Below the pieces are notes generated by a model. That model searched no databases and was not told where the DNA came from. It saw only the letters and a program-made list of their open reading frames with translations. 64,000 nucleotides of DNA from Candidatus Cloacimonadota bacterium (lineage in GTDB: Bacteria > Cloacimonadota > Cloacimonadia > Cloacimonadales > Cloacimonadaceae): the NCBI GenBank assembly GCA_029781115.1, contig JAKOXG010000014.1, forward strand, positions 1 through 64,000. The letters are read 5' to 3'. This document shows, one piece after another, positions 18,084 through 26,360 of this stretch. Each line of letters starts with the position of its first letter. Position 1 is the first letter of the stretch. A program made the translations under genes and the position numbers.

Positions 18084-19084
18084 TGCTTTTCCAAAAGTTC
18101 AAAGATGCGATGTTTGAGCTTGTCCAGATTGAGATGATTGACGGCAGAAATGGGCAGGGCATCCACATTGAACTGCTCCTTAAAAGCTTTGGCAAGAGGT
18201 GCGAAGGCTTCATCCACATCGCTGACGGTATCCAGCTTGCTGATGGCTACGATAAAGGGTCTGTTATCCATATATTTATCATACAGATACAGCTCGGAGC
18301 GCAGGGTCTGATAGGCAGCGATGGGATCGGGTGTATTGATGTCGATGATATAGAGCAGGATAGCGGTGCGCTGGATGTGCTGCAAAAACTGGTGCCCTAA
18401 GCCCTTACCCTCATGAGCACCTTCGATGATGCCGGGAATATCTGCCATCACAAAGGAACGATAGTCGGAACCCTTCACCACGCCCAACATGGGTTCCAGA
18501 GTGGTAAACTCGTAATCCGCAATCTTGGGTCTGGCGCTGGAGAGCACGCTGAGCAGGGTGGATTTGCCGGCGTTGGGGAAGCCCACCAATCCCACATCTG
18601 CCATGAGCTTGAGCACCAGTTCCAGCTCCTGCTCCTGAGTCTTTTTCCCCTGGGTGGCATGACGTGGAGCCTGATTTGTGGGCGTAGCAAAATTGCTATT
18701 CCCTTTGCCAGCTCTTCCACCACGGGCCAGGATCAGCTCTTCGCCGTGTTGGGTAAGCTCTCCCAGCTTGATCTTTTTGCCGTTTTCTTTGAGCAGGAAG
18801 ATCTGCGTGCCGAGAGGCATGCGCATATAGACGTTTGCGCCGGCGGCACCTGTCTTGCGAGCACCGGAGCCATGTTTGCCATTTCCGGCGGCATAAAGTT
18901 GGGTATAACGATAATTGATCAGGGTGTTGACGTTTTCGTCGCCCACGGCAATCACATCACCGCCACGACCGCCATCACCTCCATCCGGGCCACCTTTGGC
19001 TACAAACTTCTCGCGGCGAAAGCTCACCACACCGTCGCCGCCATTACCGGCTTTTATCCTAGCTTTAGCATAGTCGATAAACAT
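18080..19084 (-). CDS. obgE: Obg-family GTPase
   Basis: ObgE/CgtA is an essential GTPase linked to 50S ribosome maturation and stress signalling. The 334-residue protein has the glycine-rich Obg fold (residues 1-160, with KGGPDGGDGGRGGDV and GARKTGAAG) followed by the G domain: G1 GFPNAGKSTLLS (about residue 167), G3 DIPGIIEGAHEGKGLGHQFL and G4 SKLD. The optional C-terminal OCT domain is absent, as in many short Obg proteins. It is followed by dprA with a four-base overlap. The rplU-rpmA genes that often precede obgE are not here; a secreted-protein gene lies upstream of it on the map (19108-20586). Confidence 0.96.
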   Translation of the reverse strand: MFIDYAKARIKAGNGGDGVVSFRREKFVAKGGPDGGDGGRGGDVIAVGDENVNTLINYRYTQLYAAGNGKHGSGARKTGAAGANVYMRMPLGTQIFLLKENGKKIKLGELTQHGEELILARGGRAGKGNSNFATPTNQAPRHATQGKKTQEQELELVLKLMADVGLVGFPNAGKSTLLSVLSSARPKIADYEFTTLEPMLGVVKGSDYRSFVMADIPGIIEGAHEGKGLGHQFLQHIQRTAILLYIIDINTPDPIAAYQTLRSELYLYDKYMDNRPFIVAISKLDTVSDVDEAFAPLAKAFKEQFNVDALPISAVNHLNLDKLKHRIFELLEKQ

Positions 19085-19107
19085 CTATTATTGTTTTAAA
19101 AACTCCT

Positions 19108-20586
19108 TCAGTGGAAAATGCTAAACTTTTTGACCAGCTCTGAAGAGGCGTTTTGCACCTTCAAAAGGTAGACGCCTGCAGGTGCACTTTTGCCTTGGAT
19201 GAGCGTATCCCAAGAGACGGCAAGCTCTTTTGCTGCTGTGGGATGCCCGCTCCATGACCAGACTCTTTGCCCTCTGATATTGTAGACTTGCAGCTTGAGC
19301 TCGCCTGCTTGCAGGTTGCTGAGCTTGATCTTCAGTTCAGAACCACTTTGGATGGGATTTGCGATGCTGCAAGCGAGAGTTGCGGCGGGCAAAAGGTAGT
19401 CGTCATTGGCGACGATCTCATATTCAAACGTCTGAAAATCTATGTTGTTATCGCTGACAATCAGCTTCGCAAAGCGCGTTTCGGGACTGCAGGTGGCAGC
19501 AAACATCACACCATTCAGATAGTCGTGCGAGATGGTCTGCAGCTCACTCACCTCGCCAAGCTGATTTGTAAACTGACAGACCAGGGGAAAGTCACCTTCC
19601 GCATCTTGGTAAAAGCAGCTCACGATGTTGTTTTCCACCTTAAAATCCGTGATCACGGGCGGGGTGTTTCCGGATGCTTCGTAGGTCAGTTTTTCAAAGA
19701 CCACGACACCGGGCATGCTGTAATCTCCGATGCCGACATCAGGCTCCAGACTGCCAAATTCGATGTCCATCTTCATGGTGATCGCAGTGAAAGCCAGCGC
19801 ATTGCTGTAGTTTGGCCAAGAGCCGAAAGAAGGATCGCTGGTGAGGTCTGATAAGTTGCAGGCAAGGAAGAGTTTACCATCGCTCACTGTGGATTGGATG
19901 CTGCCGATACGGCTGAAGGTGGGCGTATAGTTTTCCGTGACGCCGATCTTGTACAATCCGGGCGAAATGAAGCCCAGCAAGTTGGCATAAATCATGGCGT
20001 AGGCGGTGCTGTCAGCGAGTGCAGATTCGGGATTGGCAATCACGCAACCGTATGCATTGTAAGAGGTAAAGCCATTCAAAGCGGGGAAGCTTCCGGTGGC
20101 ATTTTGCATGGCAAAGTAGATTTTATCATCCGAGCAGCCCACCCAAGTATCGCCCAAATCGAGATGAGGGGCATAAACGGAGACGGAATCACCAGTTGCA
20201 TCAGAACCGATGAAGGCAAGATCGCCAACAGATGGCGGGAAAGTATCGGTTGAAATCCAGGCGGGATGCAAGACTGCGGCACCCACACCTTGATAGCTCT
20301 GCTCCACTCTGAGGCGATAAGTCAAAGAATCACCCCAAGCATAGGGCAGCTGCACCTCAGAGACGGGATAAGCCAGATGAGTGATGGGATAGCTCTGCCA
20401 GCTACCCGTGCCACTTTTGGCAAAAAACTCCAGGTTTAGAAAATCCGAAGCAACGTTGTCCCAGCGGATGTGGACGTTGCCGGCATCATCTCTGGAACTG
20501 TGGCGGAAGTTGTGCCAAAGATTGACCTCTTGGGCACTTAGCAAGCATATAACCAGCAGAGCCAGTAAAAACAAGCAACGTTTCAT
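19108..20586 (-). CDS. Secreted protein with FlgD-like/Por-type C-terminal sorting domain
   Basis: 492 residues with a clear signal peptide (MKRCLFLLALLVICLLSA). The central region is beta-rich without a recognised catalytic domain; it includes a fibronectin-III-like N-terminal part and a VSVYAPHLDLGDTW segment. The last 75 residues carry the pattern LKLQVYNIRGQRVWSW ... SAPAGVYLLKVQNA ... VKKFSIFH, the beta-sandwich tail used in Bacteroidota type IX secretion and common in Cloacimonadota proteins. It probably ends on the cell surface or outside. It sits 23 bases upstream of obgE, perhaps co-transcribed. Confidence 0.82.
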   Translation of the reverse strand: MKRCLFLLALLVICLLSAQEVNLWHNFRHSSRDDAGNVHIRWDNVASDFLNLEFFAKSGTGSWQSYPITHLAYPVSEVQLPYAWGDSLTYRLRVEQSYQGVGAAVLHPAWISTDTFPPSVGDLAFIGSDATGDSVSVYAPHLDLGDTWVGCSDDKIYFAMQNATGSFPALNGFTSYNAYGCVIANPESALADSTAYAMIYANLLGFISPGLYKIGVTENYTPTFSRIGSIQSTVSDGKLFLACNLSDLTSDPSFGSWPNYSNALAFTAITMKMDIEFGSLEPDVGIGDYSMPGVVVFEKLTYEASGNTPPVITDFKVENNIVSCFYQDAEGDFPLVCQFTNQLGEVSELQTISHDYLNGVMFAATCSPETRFAKLIVSDNNIDFQTFEYEIVANDDYLLPAATLACSIANPIQSGSELKIKLSNLQAGELKLQVYNIRGQRVWSWSGHPTAAKELAVSWDTLIQGKSAPAGVYLLKVQNASSELVKKFSIFH

Positions 20587-20618
20587 ATCAGATCCTCATA
20601 GTATGATGCAAGTTTCAC

Positions 20619-21152
20619 TTATTTATTGAGTCGGAAGGAATTGAAGATTGCAGCGATGGCTTCAGCATTCTCTTCCATGTCCTCTTTATCACCCAAAACA
20701 GAGACGGAGATCAGCTTTTTGCCGCTCTGGAAGAGGTAGTTTTCGGTGAAAGTGGTGATGCCCATGATGCCCACGCTCATGGTGTAATGATATGTGGGTT
20801 GACCGTTTAGGCGTGTCTCTTCAGAGATCTCGATGTCGATCTCGGGCTCAAGCCCCATCAGCTCGATCTCCTCGTTACTCTGATCTATCATCTCTTCGGC
20901 CAGTGCTGTGAGACCCTTTTCCGCAGCTTCATCGTCCATTTCGATAACGGAGATAGCCAAAGTGAGGGGAATCATGGAATTGCCCTTGGCAACGGCGGTG
21001 AAAACATTGTCGTCGATTTCCTGGGCTTCCCATTCTTCGGGATAGCTCACCTTGTAATACTTGGTGGATTTACTGGCGACATTCTGCGCCTGGAGCATCA
21101 GCCCCAGAGACAAGAGCAATACCAGCATTAGAGCAGTTCTTAGGTGTTTCAT
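20619..21152 (-). CDS. Small exported protein, PsbP/DcrB-like fold (uncertain)
   Basis: A 177-residue protein beginning with a signal peptide (MKHLRTALMLVLLLSLGLML, cleavage near LQAQ). The ATG at 21150-21152 is chosen because GGAGGAA lies directly upstream, four codons inside the longer frame. The mature part (YYKVSYPEEWEAQE, ENYLFQSGKKLISVSV, IAAIFNSFRL) resembles DcrB/PsbP-like periplasmic domains, in which a short beta sheet is packed with helices; these often have no known enzymatic role. Thirty-two bases separate it from the secreted protein downstream, so they may share a transcript. Function not known. Confidence 0.72.
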   Translation of the reverse strand: MKHLRTALMLVLLLSLGLMLQAQNVASKSTKYYKVSYPEEWEAQEIDDNVFTAVAKGNSMIPLTLAISVIEMDDEAAEKGLTALAEEMIDQSNEEIELMGLEPEIDIEISEETRLNGQPTYHYTMSVGIMGITTFTENYLFQSGKKLISVSVLGDKEDMEENAEAIAAIFNSFRLNK

Positions 21153-21333
21153 TGGTTCCTCCAATTGTGAAACTAAGGTTATGGTTGCATTAAATGTTCA
21201 GGCCGTAATGTGTCAAGCAAAACAGGCGGTTCACCCTTTTTTGTGCAAAAAATGAGGCAAAAGGCGTCTTCTCCTGTGGCCAGGACAAAATGGACTCTTG
21301 ACAAACTTGGCACCCCAATTCTTTTGGTTAGTA

Positions 21334-21810
21334 ATGAGAAAGAAACGTATCTACACCTGTGAAATCAAGCGCCACCGCCTGGTGGCTCCATCGCTGTGTG
21401 CCGTGTGTCCACGCATACACAGATGCCGCTCGTTCAGAGTTTGGTATCAAAGGCACAAGCGCGAATACGTTAATTTCGTGGTAGATATCGTAAATAGATT
21501 CCCTGATAAATATGAGATGGAGGTAATATTCATGGCCGAAAAGCAACAATTTGTCCAGATCGTGGATACGGCTACCGGCGCAATTGAGCGCATCACAACT
21601 ATGACGGAACTCGACGCTATGAGCATTGAGGAAAAGCTGGCATTCAGCAAAAACAAGACCCTGTATTTGGTGACACACCGCATTGAACCGATCGTGAAAG
21701 TCACCCTGAAACGCCATGCGATCACCAGCAAAGTGGATTTTAACACACCAGAAGAGGAAAAGCCAGAAGAAGCCAAGCCTGCAGCCAAAACAACGAGAAA
21801 GAAGAAGTAA
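21334..21810 (+). CDS. Small basic protein with Cys cluster, unknown function
   Basis: One of few plus-strand genes. From the ATG at 21334 it has 158 residues. The N-terminal half contains Cys residues spaced C-x13-C-x2-C-x5-C (within TCEIK and CAVCPRIHRC), which could bind zinc. The C-terminal half (MAEKQQFVQIVDTATG onward) ends in a Lys/Ala/Glu-rich tail (EEEKPEEAKPAAKTTRKKK) like ribosome- or nucleic-acid-associated proteins. A perfect GGAGGT lies seven bases before an in-frame ATG at 21532, so the true product may be only 92 residues; the 21334 start has no clear ribosome site. Codon use upstream of 21532 looks coding, so both products are possible. I do not recognise a family. Confidence 0.55.
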   Translation: MRKKRIYTCEIKRHRLVAPSLCAVCPRIHRCRSFRVWYQRHKREYVNFVVDIVNRFPDKYEMEVIFMAEKQQFVQIVDTATGAIERITTMTELDAMSIEEKLAFSKNKTLYLVTHRIEPIVKVTLKRHAITSKVDFNTPEEEKPEEAKPAAKTTRKKK

Positions 21811-21812
21811 CA

Positions 21813-21990
21813 TCGTAGCTCGTAAAACCTGCCCGGATGCTGCTATCTATTGTAGCATCTGTGGCTTGGGGTGTATAGTATGAGCAAGATTGTGGCATAT
21901 CGCTTGCCCTCCGCTACGAGAGGGAAAAGCTGTGGGCAAATCTTCCGCTGTGGAATATGATGTCGCTTAGCCTCCCCGTCTGGGGGTTTT
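21813..21990 (+). ncRNA. Candidate structured RNA or 3' element with terminator
   Basis: Within a 369-base gap before the tRNA cluster. TCGTAGC (21813-21819) is perfectly complementary to GCTACGA (21913-21919). Inside is a hairpin GATGCTGC/GTAGCATC; near 21906-21945 alternative stems CCCTC/GAGGG and TTGCCC/GGGCAA compete. It ends in a CCCC-GTCT-GGGG hairpin followed by TTTTGCTATTTT. No SRP, RNase P, tmRNA or 6S consensus fits. It may be the 3' region of the preceding gene or an independent RNA. Confidence 0.35.
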
Positions 21991-22179
21991 GCTATTTTGG
22001 TTGAGCCATTCGAGGCTCGGGACTCCGTCTCTTTATTTATCCTGCTATCATGCTGCCATCAGTGCAGTTAGCTTCTGGCATTTCTGTTCGCAACCGGGTC
22101 GCTTTCGGGTGTATTTCTGCACCTTTCAAAAAAAGTGATTGACAAAAAAAGCCCTTCCAGTTTCAAGGATTGAACCGAT

Positions 22180-22265
22180 GGAGGATTAGTCCTAACTGGT
22201 AAGGCAGCGGTCTTGAAAACCGCCGGGTTCTGCCCTTGGGGGTTCGAATCCCTCATCCTCCGCCA
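22180..22265 (+). tRNA. tRNA-Ser (UGA)
   Basis: A class II cloverleaf of 86 nt. Acceptor GGAGGAT pairs with ATCCTCC, the anticodon loop CTTGAAA lies between GCGGT and ACCGC, the variable arm is long, the T-loop is GTTCGAATC and CCA is encoded. TTGACA at 22139-22144 may be its -35, though no good -10 follows. Confidence 0.95.
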
Positions 22266-22304
22266 CAGTTTTTAATTTACATAGTGTGATCCTTTGTCAA
22301 TAAA

Positions 22305-22398
<94 letters not shown>

Positions 22399-22408
22399 AA
22401 TTTGGTAT

Positions 22409-22483
22409 TGGGCAGTCGCCAAGCGGTAAGGCAGCGGGTTTTGGTCCCGCCATCCGGGGGTTCGAATCCTCCCTGCCCAGCCA
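22409..22483 (+). tRNA. tRNA-Gln (UUG)
   Basis: 75 nt. Acceptor TGGGCAG pairs with CTGCCCA, the anticodon loop TTTTGGT lies between GCGGG and CCCGC, the T-loop is GTTCGAATC and CCA is encoded. It differs from the tRNA-Gln at 22565 only by compensating acceptor and anticodon-stem changes and the anticodon itself. Confidence 0.95.
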
Positions 22484-22523
22484 GTTTTCAAAACCTTTGG
22501 AGGAGTTCACATTTAGAGTCTGA

Positions 22524-22560
22524 AAAGGAGATTATTCTTGTTGATAGGGTCTCCTTTTTT
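22524..22560 (+). terminator. Intrinsic terminator between the two tRNA-Gln genes
   Basis: AAAGGAGA pairs with TCTCCTTT and is followed by a run of eight T residues. It lies after tRNA-Gln(UUG) and immediately before tRNA-Gln(CUG), so read-through or a separate promoter is needed for the latter. Confidence 0.75.
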
Positions 22561-22564
22561 TTGC

Positions 22565-22639
22565 TGGGTAGTCGCCAAGCGGTAAGGCAGCAGGTTCTGG
22601 CCCTGCCATCCGGGGGTTCGAATCCTCCCTACCCAGCCA
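22565..22639 (+). tRNA. tRNA-Gln (CUG)
   Basis: 75 nt. Acceptor TGGGTAG pairs with CTACCCA, the anticodon loop TTCTGGC lies between GCAGG and CCTGC, and CCA is encoded. It is a near duplicate of the UUG isoacceptor 81 bases upstream, indicating tandem duplication and divergence. Confidence 0.95.
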
Positions 22640-22685
22640 TTTTTTTGCCCTAAAATTGGCCTCCTGAAATGCACATCCCCCACGT

Positions 22686-22865
22686 GCTCCTTGCTTGCCA
22701 CCTTAATTCCACCCTAATTAGAGTAAGGTGGGTAGCAGGCAAGAATCCAGCAAAAAGTGGTCGCTCACCCACCTCTTCCTTGCTTAGCCTCCCGGTGATT
22801 ACCCGGAGCCTCCCGGGAAAAACCCGAGTATCTCCACGGCACCTCCCTGCGGCTAAGTAAGGGCG
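22686..22865. repeat. Interspersed repeat family A, copy 2 (inverted, both modules)
   Basis: Inverted relative to copy 1. Module 2 is at about 22686-22745 and module 1 at about 22771-22865, in the same relative order and spacing as at 9306-9493. In module 1, CTTAGCC near 22783 and GGCTAAG near 22853 form imperfect terminal inverted repeats. The copy lies just after the tRNA cluster; the rest of the gap 22640-23025 shows nothing else I can name. Confidence 0.85.
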
Positions 22866-23025
22866 AGGCATGTGACATGTCCCCAAAAGGCCAAACTCAT
22901 GAAAGAATTTATCAGATTACCAAGCGCAAATCCGCGCCGCAGTCGTCTTTGGGTGAAATCCGGTAGGCACGCCAAGAGATTGAGCCCACCACAGAGCACC
23001 AGAAACAGCTGTCTACACGACCCTA

Positions 23026-24357
23026 TCAGTCTATCTTCAGGTCCTCAAGGTAGTTTTCGTAGCCTTTCTTGCCCATCAGCATGTAGGTGGCGTTTTTGCC
23101 TGCTTCCACGCCGGGTTGATCTAACGGATTGATGTTAAGCAGCTTGCCGGTAAAGACAGTCTGAATCATATACATCATGATAAATTCACCCAAGTGATGC
23201 TCGTCTATTTGCGGGAAGGTGATGGTGCAATTTGGGCGCCCCGCACTGGTGAGCGCATAGCTGGTGGCAAGTGCTTCTGCATTGAGCAGTTGAGAAAGCT
23301 TTTTGCCGCCCAAGTAATTTACCTCTTCCCTATCCGGATGCAGGTTTGGGATCACATAATCGACAGCGAAGCTCTCCACTTTGAGGAAGGTAAAGACTTT
23401 ATCATTCGGGCCTTCCACATAGAGCTGCACCTGTGAATGCTGGTCTGTGCTACCCAAGGCTTTCACGGGGGTTTGGCCTACGAAGATGTCCCTGCCTTTG
23501 ACGTCCTTACGTTTGCCTAAGCTCTCTGCCCACAACTGTCTATACCAATCCGCAAAATCGTAGAGGGAATTGGCGTAAGGCATCATCACGCTGATGTTTT
23601 TGCCCTGCTTCATGTAAATGTAGTGCAGCAGTCCATTGAGATAGGCGGGATTGCTCATCAGATCGGCCTCTGCGCACCTCTGCCTCATTTCTGCCGCACC
23701 TTTGAGCAGAGCCTTGATATCGATGCCGGCAAAGGCACTGGAGACCAAGCCCACATCACTGAGCACGGAGAAGCGTCCGCCCACGTTGTCCGGCACGATG
23801 AAAGATGCATAACCACTATCATTTACCAGCTTTCTGAGGAAGCCCTTTTCCTTGTCTGTAGTCACGACGATGCGCTCGGTGTAGTCATCGGGGAAAGTGC
23901 GGCGCAGCCTGTCTGCGATGATCATGTAGCTGGCCATGGTCTCAGCTGTGGTGCCGCTTTTGGTGATCACGTTGAAGAGGGTTTTACTCAAGGTGATTTC
24001 ATCCAATATTTCATCCAGAAAGACGGGGTCTACATTGTCATATACCAACACCTTACGTCTGAGCTGCGAGGGAGTTCTGAGGGCTGAATAGAGGGCTTTG
24101 TTGCCCAAAGCGGAACCGCCTATGCCCAAGACCACCATGGTGTCAAAGCGATCGCCGAGAGAATTGATGTAATCTGTGATGTGATCAACGTTTTGATCGG
24201 GTAGATCATAAAAGCCCAGTATGTCTTGCTGGCGGTCTTTTTGGATTTCGGCGTGGGCATCCTGGACGGCTTCTTGCATGAGCTCGAGCTTGTCCGGTTC
24301 GATGCCGGTGCGGATTTTGGTGCTGTGAAGTAAATTCTTGTAGTCGAAGGAGATCAT
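23026..24357 (-). CDS. pgi: Glucose-6-phosphate isomerase
   Basis: Pgi interconverts glucose-6-phosphate and fructose-6-phosphate in glycolysis and gluconeogenesis. At 443 residues it matches the short Bacillus/Thermotoga-type enzyme. The SIS fold is marked by LGIGGSALGNKAL, TKSGTTAETM and GGRFSVLSDVGL. The C-terminal catalytic region includes FVGQTPVKALGSTDQHSQ and KNATYML. It is the last gene of a long minus-strand series, 13 bases after ptsI, which fits co-transcription of the PTS-type regulators with central sugar metabolism. Confidence 0.96.
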   Translation of the reverse strand: MISFDYKNLLHSTKIRTGIEPDKLELMQEAVQDAHAEIQKDRQQDILGFYDLPDQNVDHITDYINSLGDRFDTMVVLGIGGSALGNKALYSALRTPSQLRRKVLVYDNVDPVFLDEILDEITLSKTLFNVITKSGTTAETMASYMIIADRLRRTFPDDYTERIVVTTDKEKGFLRKLVNDSGYASFIVPDNVGGRFSVLSDVGLVSSAFAGIDIKALLKGAAEMRQRCAEADLMSNPAYLNGLLHYIYMKQGKNISVMMPYANSLYDFADWYRQLWAESLGKRKDVKGRDIFVGQTPVKALGSTDQHSQVQLYVEGPNDKVFTFLKVESFAVDYVIPNLHPDREEVNYLGGKKLSQLLNAEALATSYALTSAGRPNCTITFPQIDEHHLGEFIMMYMIQTVFTGKLLNINPLDQPGVEAGKNATYMLMGKKGYENYLEDLKID

Positions 24358-24370
24358 GGAAGGGTTCCTT

Positions 24371-26092
24371 TTAATCTTGATAGTATTTTTTGAGTTTTTG
24401 ATAGATAAGGTCTTCCACCTCGCCGAGGTGGTCTAAATCGCTGTTTTGCACCATCTCTTCCAAGTGGAGATCACACTTTCTCACAATGGATTTGATGGTG
24501 GCAATCTTGGCGGGCTGCACGCTCAAATCCTCCAAGCCCAAGCCAACCAGCAAGGGCACATACTGAAGGATAGAGGCCATTTCACCGCATACGCCTACGG
24601 TGATACCGGCTTTGCGAGCGGCTTTGAGCACCATCTGGATCAATCTCAACACGGATGGATGGTGCTGTGCATATTTATAGCTCAGGGTCTCGGAATTGCG
24701 GTCTACTGCTAAAGTATATTGGGTGAGATCGTTGGTGCCGATGCTGAAGAAATCCGCTTCAGATGCCAGGATATCGGCACATAAAGCTGCGGAGGGAATC
24801 TCGATCATCACGCCGATGGGGATGTCTGCCTTGTGCCTGATGCCTTGCTCTGCGAGCTCTTTTGAGCATTCGGCGACCAACTCTTTGGCTTGGAGCAGGT
24901 CTTCCACATCGTTGACCATGGGAAACATCAGTTGCAGGTTGCCCGCCACCGCTGCCCGCATCACCGCTTTGATCTGGATCTTGAAGATATCGGGTCTGAA
25001 AAGGGAAAATCTAAGGCCTCGGCAGCCCAAAAAGGGGTTTTCTTCGGGCTCAAAGGGAATGAGGTGCGAGAGTTTATCGCCTCCGAGGTCGAAGGTGCGG
25101 ATGGTGACGGGGAAAGGTGCCATGTCTTTGGCTACCGAGGAATAGATCTGAAACTGCTCTTCCTCATCCGGAAGGCTGCTGCGATCCAGATAGAGAAATT
25201 CAGTTCTGAACAGGCCAATGCCTTCTGCGCCCATGGCTTTGAGGGTGGCTGCTTCTTCGGGAAGCTCGATATTGACATTGATGCGCACCCTTCTGCCTGT
25301 AGAGGTGATGGCAGGTTCCAAGGCGCGGGCTTGGTCTTTGAGGGCAGAGGCTTCCATGTCTGCTTTCAGCTTCTGATAGCGAGCGAGCGTGTCGGCATCG
25401 GGCTCAACGATGAGCTCGCCCCGGGTGGCATCCACAATCACCTGCTGGCCGTCTCTGACCTTGAAAGCCAGCTCCGGAATGGAGGTGATGGCCACGAGGT
25501 TCAGTCCGCGGGAAAGGATGGCTGCGTGTGAGGTGTAGGCACCTTTTTGGCTCACCCAGGCGCCTATACCCTGAGTGGCCATGCTGCTGATGAGGGTGGG
25601 GCTGGGCTCCAAACAAAAGAGCACTTCACCCGCCTGGAAGGAAGATAAGGGATCTGTATGCACACCCAAGAGGATGTCCAACAGCCTCTGCTGCACGTCT
25701 TTGTAGTCCACCGCACGCGAGGCAAAGAAGTCGTTTTGCATCCCTTCAAAGTGGGCGATCACCTCGTCAAAGGCGATCTTCACGGCGCTGGGGGCGCTGT
25801 TAAGCTCTTTCAATACCAGCGTTTCCAGCTTTTGCAGGATGTCCGGATCGGCCAGGATCATCTCCTGCGTCTCAAAGATTTCCTTTTCCTGACCCTCCTC
25901 CGGCAGAGTGGTCAAGATCTGGCGCACCTGTGCCAAGGCGACATCGATTGAATCCGTCAAATACTCAAATTCTGCGGCTGCTTTATCTGCTGAAATGTGA
26001 CTGTGCCGGATGATGGGAGCCTTGGAAACCAAAAACCTCGCCTTGCCGATGTAGATGCCTGGATTGATGCTTTTAGCCTTGAAGATATTCAT
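24371..26092 (-). CDS. ptsI: Phosphoenolpyruvate-protein phosphotransferase (enzyme I)
   Basis: EI autophosphorylates with phosphoenolpyruvate and passes the phosphate to HPr. The 573-residue protein has the N-terminal HPr-binding and phospho-His domain, with the active His in KGAYTSHAAIL (about residue 190), and the C-terminal TIM barrel with GIGLFRTEFLY, FSIGTNDLTQYTLAVDRN and the catalytic Cys in GVCGEMAS. No N-terminal GAF domain is present, so it is EI-Fru/Glc-like rather than the nitrogen EI. The ATG at 26090-26092, four bases after the ptsH stop, is preferred to one seven codons upstream inside ptsH. No EII permease gene is in the window; the chain may be regulatory. Confidence 0.95.
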   Translation of the reverse strand: MNIFKAKSINPGIYIGKARFLVSKAPIIRHSHISADKAAAEFEYLTDSIDVALAQVRQILTTLPEEGQEKEIFETQEMILADPDILQKLETLVLKELNSAPSAVKIAFDEVIAHFEGMQNDFFASRAVDYKDVQQRLLDILLGVHTDPLSSFQAGEVLFCLEPSPTLISSMATQGIGAWVSQKGAYTSHAAILSRGLNLVAITSIPELAFKVRDGQQVIVDATRGELIVEPDADTLARYQKLKADMEASALKDQARALEPAITSTGRRVRINVNIELPEEAATLKAMGAEGIGLFRTEFLYLDRSSLPDEEEQFQIYSSVAKDMAPFPVTIRTFDLGGDKLSHLIPFEPEENPFLGCRGLRFSLFRPDIFKIQIKAVMRAAVAGNLQLMFPMVNDVEDLLQAKELVAECSKELAEQGIRHKADIPIGVMIEIPSAALCADILASEADFFSIGTNDLTQYTLAVDRNSETLSYKYAQHHPSVLRLIQMVLKAARKAGITVGVCGEMASILQYVPLLVGLGLEDLSVQPAKIATIKSIVRKCDLHLEEMVQNSDLDHLGEVEDLIYQKLKKYYQD

Positions 26093-26096
26093 CTTG

Positions 26097-26360
26097 CTAT
26101 GTTCCAAAGCCACCTTCGATCATGGCGGCGATTTCTTCGATCAGGTATTCCGCATCCACTCCCTCGGCGGAAAGAGTCAATACTGCACCATTCTCCGCTG
26201 CCAACATCATCACGCCCATAATGCTCTTGCCATTTACTTTCACGCCATCTCTTTCGATAAAAAAATCACTGCGAAACTTGGTGGCGGTCCTCACAATCAA
26301 GGCGGCAGGACGTGCATGCAAGCCGTGTTCGTTATTTACTGTTACCGTTTTTTGGATCAT
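26097..26360 (-). CDS. ptsH: Phosphocarrier protein HPr
   Basis: HPr of 87 residues. Numbering from the ATG at 26358-26360 places His15 in EHGLHARPAA and Ser46 in NGKSIMGV, exactly the canonical EI and HprK phosphorylation sites, which supports this start over the longer open frame. The gene start overlaps the hprK end by 29 bases. Having both sites beside hprK and ptsI means the protein can be doubly controlled, by PEP-dependent His and ATP-dependent Ser phosphorylation. Confidence 0.95.
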   Translation of the reverse strand: MIQKTVTVNNEHGLHARPAALIVRTATKFRSDFFIERDGVKVNGKSIMGVMMLAAENGAVLTLSAEGVDAEYLIEEIAAMIEGGFGT

